Shown: positions 55,901-64,000 of the stretch, piece by piece | Layout: each line of letters opens with the position of its first letter | How positions within the stretch are numbered: the first letter of the stretch is position 1 | DNA from: Ulota crispa | Lineage: Eukaryota > Streptophyta > Bryopsida > Orthotrichales > Orthotrichaceae | Direction: 5' to 3' | DNA length: 64,000 bases | Assembly (NCBI GenBank): GCA_963920765.1 | Contig: OY987244.1 | Location: 17,092,358 to 17,156,357, forward strand | Notes under the pieces: model-generated | The model's database searches: none | Told to the model about the DNA's origin: nothing | Seen by the model: only the letters and a program-made list of their open reading frames with translations | Made by a program: the position numbers and the translations under genes

Positions 55901-57264
55901 GAAATGAAAAGTAACATATTCAAAAAGTCTATAATATACTTACACCTCAAAACCAAAACAAGGACACCAAAAATCTCAATCCTACACCAACTACTGAATG
56001 TAAGAGGATTTTGAACATACTCGAGTTGTGGAGGGAAGGGGTAATCCACTCCCAAAGACGGAGCAATAGGTTCCCGTCCTGATGCGACTCTGCCAGGTAC
56101 ATAAGTTTCGCTAGATGGAGGTACAAGTTGCGGTGGAAGAGGTGGAGGAGCGGCTTCGGTCACTTCTTCAGTAGGTATTGTCATTGCACTGTCTTCAGAT
56201 GAGCCATCCTTGCTTGATGCAGGGGTTGCTCTCTCAACGCTCAGTATTTTACCCAAGAATTTCAGCCTGTTGAATAGTAACAAATTAGCTAGCTATACAA
56301 CGATGTAAAATCCAAAAATGTGCATTTGGAGAAGCATGAAACCATTACAAGATATAACTGAATATCCAGCTTGGTTATGCATGTTCCAGTTAAGAGATCT
56401 ACACGGCAGATAATACATCATTCTCAAACCTAGGTGGACGAAAAAATGTCACACCTATGCATTTGTGATTGCGCCTGAGCAGCTGCAGCTTCGTTATCAT
56501 AATCCACAAAAGCGCAATTCTTCACCCTGTTCCAAAATCATATTTCAAATCACGGTAAGATCATGAGAATCAAAAGAAAATTAGCGTTTACAGTAAACGA
56601 AAATCTCAGATGCGAAGAAAGTTAATAAACATTCAGCTTCTAATACTCCCTCTGTACCTCGAAGAACATCCAAAAAGCTTCCTTGCAAAGGATTAACTGT
56701 GTTTTTAGTCTTTATGCTAGTGACATGCATTCTAGAATCAATATAGCATCTATCAAATGTATGCAAAATCTCTAGTTTTGATGTCACTGTTTAGGCACCC
56801 AACTTTCATGCAAAACGTGCCATATTTGTGCATGCTGCCAGCTCCTCATTATTAATAATTTAAAGATTAGTAGCAAACAATGGTACTTCATATGGGCAAG
56901 GCCAAGCTTGCTAGGAGAGGAATGCTCTCTAATTGCTTAACTTGCCCCCATGAGATCATTGAACATGACAAACGCATTCTCAGCGTTTGAAATCATCAAA
57001 AGGGAGCTTTTTAGTGGTACAAGAAATGTGTCTGATTTGGAGCTTTTTAGAGGGACAGAGGGAGTACAAAGTAAGCCAATTGCATTAATGTAAATAACGA
57101 CATTGCAAAATTCACCTTCCTGATTTGCAGAGGCGAAAGTCCGAGGCACCGTAGTGCGAGAAAAAGCGCTTAAGAGTGTCAGCCGGCAGTCCTTCTGGTA
57201 AGTGACGAATGAACAGCGTGAACTGCGTGCCCTCCACGGACGGTATCGAAGGCTGCGTCGCCAT
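52999..57264 (-). CDS. U11/U12-65K: U11/U12 di-snRNP 65 kDa protein of the minor spliceosome (RNPC3 orthologue)
   Basis: Nuclear RNA-binding protein that contacts the U12 snRNA 3' stem-loop and bridges to the U11 59K protein during recognition of U12-type introns. Eleven minus-strand exons: 57264-57116, 56526-56455, 56266-56021, 55668-55587, 55364-55209, 54977-54768, 54561-54385, 53974-53887, 53654-53596, 53334-53269, 53082-52999; all phases close to 462 residues. RRM1 runs from about residue 14 (FTLFIRHLPEG, KNCAFVDYDNE) to 85. A proline-rich centre holds the conserved LGVDYPFPPQLEYAYPPPDG and the signature VLHLMNKMNLPAPF. RRM2 starts near residue 372 (VLYIKNLAKEA, EGRMRGQAFVTFPS, GKPMIVQFGRH). 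The acceptor of exon 8 (GTGAAG before AAT TAC) is the only weak one; it was picked to keep the frame. Head to head with RPP0. Confidence 0.95.
56646..57064. mobile_element. Stowaway-like MITE in U11/U12-65K intron 1
   Basis: TA at 56644-56645 and 57065-57066 flanks the termini CTCCCTCTGT (left) and ACAGAGGGAG (right), which match the classic Stowaway (Tc1/mariner) end CTCCCTCCGT. About 419 bp, no ORF. It accounts for most of the 589-bp first intron. A reversed, decayed copy lies at 2287-2848. Confidence 0.9.
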
Positions 57265-58010
57265 TGCTGCCATTCTCGCACTGTTTCGTCCCGTGATTTT
57301 TCAATTCATTTTCTGTTCGACTCACGATAAAACTCTTGGCAAACTCTGTAAGCTTAACGCAAACCGTGACCTAATCCATTTTCGATCTGAAGAAAATCCT
57401 GACCGTAGAACTTCATCACTACGAGCAGCCGAATGCATCGCAATAAACCACATGGAGCTGCCAAGAACCGTGTCAATATCAAGCTTAACCATTAATAGAT
57501 TTCGTGTCTATCCTGATAAATCTCAAATCTCTTCACTGTTCGTATTCCTCTAAACCCTAGGTATTCCCTTTGTCATTAACTCTACGATGAATTAGTCGTA
57601 AAGCTCGCAACTATCTAATCTACACTAAACTAAAAGCCGAGGAGCACTTAATGTACGCTTTTCCATCGTTCAAATAAGAAATGATCTACTAAGTCGCACC
57701 AGAAAACAATTCAGACAAAGAGATATCGAATGCACCTGAAAGTGAAAACGAAAATTGTTGTTCAAACTCGATATCCAAATTAATTACAACTCTCATAAGA
57801 ATGAGAACAAACTATACACTTACCAGATTCGAGACGAGAATTTTCAAGAGGTACATCGCTCGCATTACGTTTCAGCTCCCTGGAGGTCCAGAAATTAAGC
57901 TCGCCGAGGAACAAAAACACAGGAACTCTCGACCAAGATGTTGAACCGTGAAAATCACAATCAGATCGCACCTGATGGTTTCCGAAGAAAGGTAAAACGA
58001 AATTCGCGGT

Positions 58011-58019
58011 AAACCCTAA
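58011..58019 (+). promoter_or_regulatory. Telo-box between U11/U12-65K and RPP0
   Basis: AAACCCTAA here, with another at 58282-58290, brackets the 19-bp array in the intergenic region shared by the two divergent genes. A third in reverse (TTTAGGGTT) occurs at 58393-58401. Telo-boxes are a known feature of plant ribosomal protein promoters. Confidence 0.5.
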
Positions 58020-58069
58020 AAGTACATATATACAACTTTAGCTTTAAATTAAAAAGTTACGTTCCATAT

Positions 58070-58278
58070 GCGTGAACTCGTTCTCGATGCTTGAACTCGT
58101 TCCCAACTTGTGAACTCGTTCCGAGAATGTGAACTCGTTCCCTCGGCGTGAACTCGTTCTCAAAGCTTGAACTCGTTCCCCCAGCGTAAACTCGTTCCCG
58201 ATGCGTGAACTAGTTCCCAGTGTGTGAACTCGTTCCCAACGTGTGCAAACGTTCCCAATGTGTGAACTTGTTCTCATT
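58070..58278 (+). repeat. 11 x 19-bp perfectly phased array upstream of RPP0
   Basis: Eleven consecutive units of exactly 19 bp with no insertion or deletion, consensus GYGTGAACTCGTTCCCRAT. The core GAACTCGTTC is a dyad (GAAC-TC-GTTC). Units 7, 8, 10 and 11 carry core substitutions. The array ends 246 bp before the RPP0 start codon. Because 19 is not a multiple of three, the array reads open over three-unit periods on the minus strand, giving a spurious repetitive ORF. Confidence 0.93.
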
Positions 58279-58523
58279 GCTAAACCCTAAATTGCAAGGA
58301 TACAAAACCCTTGGGGGAGACAAACGAGCTCTTTCTCTGCCGCCGCGCGACTCTGCTTCCGTTTTGCCTCCGCTTCGTTCCGAAGCACCACCTTTAGGGT
58401 TAAAGGGCAGCCATCTGCCCGCCTTGACGTGAATTCTCACGTCTTGGCCCCCTGTGCAATACAGCAGTTCCTTTCTCCGTCGCAAAACCTTACGGTTGTT
58501 TTCTGATAACCTACTTATCCGAA

Positions 58524-60116
58524 ATGGGATTCAAGGGTACCAAGGCCGAGAAGAAGGTCCTGTACGATAAGAAACTGGTGGCACTCCTGGAAGAGTACTC
58601 CCAGGTGTTGATCTGCGCCGCTGACAATGTCGGTTCGAAGCAGTTGCAGGGGATCCGTAAGGGTTTGAGGCCCGACTCCATAGTACTTATGGGCAAGAAC
58701 ACCATGATGAAGCGTTCTATTCGTCTGCAAGCTGAGAAGACTGGCAACACGGATTACGACCAGCTCCTCCCCGCCCTTGTGGTATGTTCTTTTGCATAGT
58801 ACTCCTTTGGATTGGATTGCCTTACTTAATCGTGCGTATTCCTGATGCGGTTAGTTAGTTCGTTTCCACATGGAGATGTCAAAGTGAGATGACGAATAAT
58901 GTTTCCCTATTGGTTTGATTGCCGTAATGATGGCGTCTATTGTCTCAAACTTGCTGATCACTTTTGACATACCATGTGTTTCGGTATAGTGCTTTTAGGG
59001 ATAGGTTAAACCTGTTTCAATACTTTATATTCATGCTGCGGTTAGTTAGCCGCTTTTCACATACGCACGTCAAAGCCACATGACGAAAATTGTTTTCCAA
59101 TTGGTTCGACTGCCGCAATGATGGCACTTAAAAGCTTCATACCGATTACTTCGACATACCATATGTCTTGTATAATCGTTTTAGGGATAGGCTTGACTTC
59201 ATATAATGGTGTGTATCCGTGTTGCGGTTAGTTAGCTGCTTTTATATGTCAACGCGAGGTGACGAATACTGTTTCCCTATTGGTTTGACTGCCGCAATGA
59301 TGGCGCTTATTGTTTCAAACTTGCTGATCGCTTTGACATACTTATCGAGCCTTTTTTTCTATGCAAATATACTGTTTCATTCTGGTATTAAGTATCATGT
59401 GTGCGTTTTGTCAGGGTAACGTTGGACTCATCTTCACCAAGGGAGACTTGAAGGAAGTACGAGAAGAGATCAGCAAGTACAAAGTTGGAGCACCAGCTCG
59501 TGTGGGACTAGTAGCACCAGTAGACGTGGTTGTCCCTCCAGGCAACACGGGTCTTGATCCGTCACAAACCTCTTTCTTCCAGGTGCTCAACATTCCCACG
59601 AAGATTAACAAGGGTACAGTCGAGATCATTGCTCCCGTGGAGCTTGTCCGAAAGGGAGAGAAGGTTGGATCGTCTGAAGCAGCTCTTCTGGCCAAGTTAG
59701 GTATCCGACCATTCTCATACGGTCTTGTGGTTGTGAACATCTACGATAGTGGCTCCGTCTTTGCTCCGGAGGTGTTGGATCTCACTGAAGATGACTTATT
59801 GGATAAGTTCGCTGCTGGTGTGTCCACCGTGGCTGCTATTTCTCTGGCTCTCGGGTATCCGACCTTGGCTGCTGTCCCTCACAGCTTTGTCAACTCGTAC
59901 AAAAACCTCCTGGCCATTGCTGTGGAAACCGAATATTCGTTCCCTCTTGCTGAGAAGACCAAGGAGTATTTGAAGGACCCTTCGAAGTTTGCATCGATAG
60001 CTACTCCTGCTGAATCTGCTTCTGCAGGTGCCCCTGCAGCAGCAGAGGTGGAAGAGAAGGAGCCTGAGAAGGAGGAAGAGTCTGATGATGACATGGGTTT
60101 CAGTCTTTTCGACTAA
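58524..60116 (+). CDS. RPP0: 60S acidic ribosomal protein P0 (uL10)
   Basis: Base of the ribosomal P-stalk, which binds 28S rRNA and the P1/P2 dimers and recruits GTPase factors. Two exons, 58524-58781 and 59415-60116, joined in phase 0, give 319 residues, the usual size. It starts [18 protein letters not shown], carries the uL10 core ([24 protein letters not shown]) and ends with an Ala-rich hinge and the conserved tail [11 protein letters not shown]. The donor is GTATGT and the acceptor TTTTGTCAG. The intron contains three tandem copies of a ~188-bp unit. Telo-boxes and the 19-bp array lie upstream. Confidence 0.97.
58847..59346 (+). repeat. Three tandem ~188-bp units in the RPP0 intron
   Basis: Units start at GCGGTTAGTTAG near 58847, 59038 and 59224 (periods 191 and 186); the third is cut short about 70 bp before the acceptor. 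Each holds CAAAG or CGAGGTGACGAATA, TTTCCCTATTGGTTTGA(C/T), TGCC(G/A)CAATGATGGC, and CATACCAT. They fill almost all of the 633-bp intron. Confidence 0.88.
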
Positions 60117-60598
60117 ATGGAGTACAGAGGAGGGTTTTACAAATTCTCTTGCTCTCGTTGGAGTGAATCCTGTGAATTAATTCGAAGTGTATTGTTGCAC
60201 ATTTTTAGTCATATGCACCCATTTCGAAAATAGCTCAGCGTTTTGTTTGTTGTTTGCATGCTTTAGTTTTCTTGTTGCTTTCTTTTGTTGTGGGTTTGTC
60301 CTATTGATGGGTTTGCTATGCGGTCTGTTGTCCTTTATGTCTGGCTTATATGAACTTGATATTTGCTATCCATTTTTTAGAAACTTATTGATGTATGAAT
60401 CCTTGTTTAATTTGTATCATTTTCACTTAATCATAGTTTTTTTTGCTGATTATGCCGTGAACTTTGGCAAAAGTAGTACCTCTGTGGGTAAGAGCATCAT
60501 CAACCCAAGACAGGGAAGCGGGCCGTAACTTCAATTCTGATTGTGGAAACTTCAATTCTCTTGTGGAGGCTAGTTGTGTGGGAGAACGAGATACTTTT

Positions 60599-60980
60599 AG
60601 AGCTCCAATGCAATCACAGCAATCCATAACCAGGAGAGGGCTTTGTCAAAACAAGGGCATGGGATGGCAAATGCCTTGGGACTCACTTTTAGAGCTCCAA
60701 TGCAATCACAGCAATCCATAACCAGGAGAGGGCTTTGGATAGTGGTACAAGAGCGGCTAGTTCCCAAATCACAAACCCCATATTTGAGTTGATAATAGGG
60801 GTTTTTCCCAAATCACAAACCCCATATTTGAGTTGATAATAGGGGTTTCAAACATCAACTTTTTTAGGTGACTCACGTTATGATTCCCCTTTGGACTTCA
60901 CTCATAAACCTCGTCGTGACTCACCTTTGGACTTCACTCGTAAACCTCGTCGTGACTCACCTTTGGACTTCACTCCTAAT
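60599..60980 (+). repeat. Three successive short tandem duplications
   Basis: A 47-bp block (AGAGCTCCAATGCAATCACA to GAGAGGGCTTTG) occurs at about 60599-60645 and 60690-60736. A 44-45-bp block (TTCCCAAATCACAAACCCCA to AATAGGGGTTT) is present twice, back to back and identical, at about 60760-60848. A 35-bp block (CCTTTGGACTTCACTC, AAACCTCGTCGTGACTCA) occurs three times at about 60889-60980. No gene is seen here; the first 100 bp after 60116 are the RPP0 3' UTR. Confidence 0.85.
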
Positions 60981-61613
60981 GTGATGCACGTGAGGTGTGA
61001 ACTTCAGAAACTCATCTTTGTGGCTTCTTGTGGCTCATTCACGTGTGTCCTCAAACCTTGAAACTTCTCTCGTAGAAATTTCCGCAAACTTATGGGTGTC
61101 TCAGACTTTGCGCTTGCAAAGGGGAATGAAAACAATTCACTGGTGCCAAAGATCCTGTGAGGTGAGAAGTTTGAGGGCCAGATTTCATGTTTGAAGCCCC
61201 CTAATGTCTAGAAGCATCTCCTGCAGCACTTCAAAACAACCCTTTGCATTCAACTAGTAACGGCTTCTTCGATTCAAGTCCCAACAACACTTTACACATC
61301 TTTGTGCAAGTTGCAGGGCCTTTAGATTGAGTCGCATGCTCGTCAAATTTCAATTTTCTCCAAGCCTCCTTCCCGGTCCTTGGCAAGCACTGTTCATGCA
61401 TTGTTCACTCACAACCCAACTCCATAGCTATGTGTACCTGTGTGATTTGTTGTAACGCATGTGCAGGTCTGAAAGGTTTCAAGGCTGCAAGATAACTTCA
61501 AGCCTCGCCCTGCATTATTTTCCTCTTGAAATCTCATTTATCTAGGTGTTACAAAGCGTGCTGCAAGAGATGCCCTAAGAGCATATCTATGAGTGCAGCA
61601 AAACCTTGTGTTA

Positions 61614-61940
61614 AGGTAGTGTGCTCATAAATCATCCATCTAAGGGTTGAAACTAAATTTTGGGGAGGTGAAACTTCTTGAAATAATTTTCAATAATTTT
61701 TCCTTGAAAGGCAATAGGAATTATCAACTACCCCAAGTTTTTTCATATTTTATGGAGTTTTGTGAAATTAGTTATGAAATTTTGAAGTGGTAAGGTCATA
61801 GGTCTCTGAAACCGCCAACTTCCTCAAATGTATGTTCCATGTACATTGTTGAAAGGATATGAATTAGAACATGTATCAGTAGAGTACATTTGGGTAGGTG
61901 AGCTATTTTAGAGCGTGGGCAAAATATGAGCAGACTACCT
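61614..61940 (+). mobile_element. AGGTAG-type MITE, 327 bp, intact ends
   Basis: AGGTAGTGTGCTCATA at the left and TATGAGCAGACTACCT at the right, flanked by TA (61612-61613, 61941-61942). The two halves fold back on each other (TCTCTGAAACCGCCAACTTC near the middle). The body is shared with 1062-1236, 13014-13345 and 25024-25321. This is the best-preserved copy of the family. Confidence 0.85.
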
Positions 61941-62105
61941 TAGAGCATCTCCACTTGTCTTGCAAAACACCATGTCAAAGACATTTTTGCATGAAAAATT
62001 AATTAATGCTTGAACGCACCAAAATATTCTCTATTATGTTGCAAAATTTGTATTTTCCTAATACAAGGCAACTCCTTTAAAAAGTATTTTTCTATGACCA
62101 ATTTA

Positions 62106-62480
62106 AGGTAGGAGTGCCCACAAGCGTCAATCTAAGGGTTTTCTAGTAGAAAAATCAATCAATGAACTTTGAAAAGAATGTTGTCAAGCTAGGAAGAGGA
62201 AACCAAGAATATTGGCATCAATTTCAAAGTTCCAATTACAAGCATTTGTTTGTAAAGATTTTTCAAAGTCCAAAATCAATAAAATTGTAAAGTCATGTGT
62301 AAGAGATGCCAAAAATCGAATGGTTATTGGTTCTTAAATAGTGAGATGGGACACTCAAAATTATCATGTTAGTCACCCAAAACCACCACTTTGTTACCCA
62401 TAACCATCATTTCATCTCCCATAACCATCACTTCATCCCCATAACCATCACTTCGTAGCCCACAACCCTCTATTTTTCCA
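62106..62480 (+). mobile_element. AGGTAG-type element, right end lost
   Basis: Begins AGGTAGGAGTGCCCACAAGC after TA (62104-62105). The interior (GAAACCAAGAATATTGGCAT; AAATAGTGAGATGGG) matches the nested element 5364-5750 in reverse. The right half dissolves into imperfect repeats of CCCATAACCATCACTTC at 62396-62470 and no terminus is visible. Confidence 0.6.
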
Positions 62481-63015
62481 TTTATTAGTACCTGCCACTG
62501 TCAATGATGCCTATTAGTGTTAGGGGAGGTTTTTTAAAAACTCAGTACATTTCCTAGTCTTCTCTAATACACTCAAATTTTTTATTAAAAAAATGGCAAT
62601 GGCCTAGACATGTATTTTTTGGTCAGCCAATCATCTTTGTTTTTTCTTTTTCACTTGGTTGATTTCCTAATTTTAGGAAAATAATTTGGTTGAAATCTAA
62701 ATTTCAATATATTATATTAAAACATTTTTTCTTACAAATGTTGTAAATAAATCAATCTTTTGCTTACCATGCAAAGCAAGACAATGATCAAGACATCAAA
62801 AACCTGTCAAGTTACCCCCAACCCATGCAAATTTTTTTATACTTTAAAAGGATTTATTGTTGACTTTTGCTACTTAAATATCTTTGGCTAGATTTGAACT
62901 AGGTCAAGTCCCACCATCTTGAGATTGAGCATCACATTTCCTCTAAGGATTGGTGCACCAAGTGCACTTCTTATCCCATTAACTATCAAGTGCATTGTTT
63001 ATCTCATTAACCATC

Positions 63016-63211
63016 ACACAGTCACCCACTCACCCTCTCATTTACTCACCCACTCACCCTCTCATTTACTCACCCACTCACCCTCTCATTTACTCACCCA
63101 CTCACCCACTCACCCTCCCATTTACTCACTCACCCACTCACCCTCCCATTTACTCACTCACCCACCTACTCACTTATTCACCCACTCACCCACACCCACT
63201 CACCCACATGG
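63016..63211 (+). repeat. CACTCACC-type microsatellite / minisatellite
   Basis: Repeats of CCCACTCACC plus CTCTCATTTACTCA units (about 24-32 bp) extend for about 190 bp. The plus-strand frames stay open because stops are absent from the unit, giving repetitive Thr/His/Pro/Ser ORFs that are not genes. The remaining sequence to 64000 shows no supported gene; ORFs at 63758-63983 on both strands lack family features. Confidence 0.85.
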
Positions 63212-64000
63212 CCACCTCACCCATGTTTCTTGTTTTTAATTTTTTGAACCTTAGCACCTTGTAACTGCTTGTGAAATAAAACAACATTTGGTTTTTGTTC
63301 GGAAGGTCAAAAAATTTCCTTATCATGGAAAAGTTCATAAGTTGATTTCCCATAGCTTCAAATTTCATTCGGCCCATTTCCTCATCTACAAGTGCACGTT
63401 TAGCTAAATTTTTTTAAAGACAAAATTGTAACTAAACTAATTTCCTAAATCCATGTTTTTATGGTCGGAAGCAAATCCGCCAATTTTCATTTTATATTGG
63501 CAATCCTCAAAAAAAGTCGGCTAACTTGTAACTAAAACTCGGTTCTCCCCAAACACTATTACCTAGGGAGACATGAGGCTTATGGATATTGCTACCTTAT
63601 AGGTTAAATAAGCAATGATGGAGAGTCTATTTGCTTCACTTTTACCAACAAAATGACTTTTTATTGATTGAACACTCTTCTACCTAGTTGCACAGGTGGG
63701 GGAAACTACTATTAAACTTTAACAAAGAAACATTACAAATGGAAAACTACATGGCGGGTGGAGATGCTCTTCGGCTACAGCGGTGTCCGGTATCCAGTTA
63801 CGAATGAAAATGGTTCGGCTCAAAGCCGCCAGCTTGACGTTTTGAAATTAACTTTGCTGTCACTCGTGGATATGGGAGCTGATTTTTATGTTCCAGCTTC
63901 CATTTTTTTCTCCTCATGGGTTTCAAAGTCGAAAAAAGTGCACCAATACGTGCATCATCTGGCACAGGTGTTCTAATCGTCAACGTTTTACGTTGAAATA

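Noticed and set aside
58044..58277. Repetitive minus-strand ORF
   Set aside because: Produced by the 19-bp array, whose unit lacks stops in that frame; not a protein gene.
58070..58278. CRISPR-like array
   Set aside because: Units are contiguous without unique spacers and the context is a plant nuclear genome; a minisatellite explains it.
62919..63264. Thr/His/Pro/Ser-rich repeat ORFs
   Set aside because: Microsatellite translated in two frames; both frames look equally protein-like, which marks them as repeat artefacts.

Overview
The window is nuclear DNA from a land plant or close streptophyte. The protein genes are split by GT-AG introns and include plant-specific chloroplast and auxin-type transporter families. 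Intergenic DNA is AT-rich and crowded with short non-autonomous DNA transposons. My guess is a bryophyte-grade or other seed-free plant, because gene spacing is compact and the proteins look like divergent orthologues of flowering-plant ones; confidence in that is low. No organelle, bacterial or viral gene was seen.

Layout, left to right. (1) 124-3212 (+): the 3' end of an ABCB/P-glycoprotein transporter whose two visible introns are mostly transposon. (2) 3.2-8.5 kb: nested foldback and MITE insertions. (3) 8588-9067 (+): a small secreted four-cysteine protein. (4) 9-15 kb: AT-rich DNA with a few inverted-repeat elements. (5) 16984-20703 (+): an EF-hand/TPR/ZZ-finger protein with a 5' UTR intron. 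(6) 25966-26871 (+): an intronless 301-residue protein with a KEN box and a C-terminal BRCA2-type BRC motif. (7) 30844-33114 (-): OHP2 of the photosystem II assembly pathway, head to head with (8) RPS4 (34244-36305, +); a four-unit tandem array lies between them. (9) 36.6-41.7 kb: a block of TTAA-flanked elements, including a 3.1 kb foldback with a smaller element nested inside. (10) 43697-47384 (-): PYRR of riboflavin synthesis, nine exons. (11) 48.3-52.4 kb: more TTAA elements and three Mutator-type MITEs, two with perfect 9-bp target duplications. (12) 52999-57264 (-): U11/U12-65K of the minor spliceosome, eleven exons, head to head with (13) RPP0 (58524-60116, +), which has an 11 x 19-bp array in its upstream region. 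(14) 60.1-64 kb: tandem repeats and two AGGTAG elements.

The genes are mostly housekeeping (two ribosomal proteins, one snRNP protein, one vitamin-synthesis enzyme, one plastid assembly factor) and do not form one pathway. The most unusual items are the stand-alone BRC-motif protein, the abundance of elements with piggyBac-like hallmarks (TTAA plus CCC termini), two insertions datable from empty-site copies inside the window, and the phased tandem arrays next to both ribosomal protein genes. Exon boundaries were deduced by hand from splice consensus, reading frame and remembered family sequences; no search was run.
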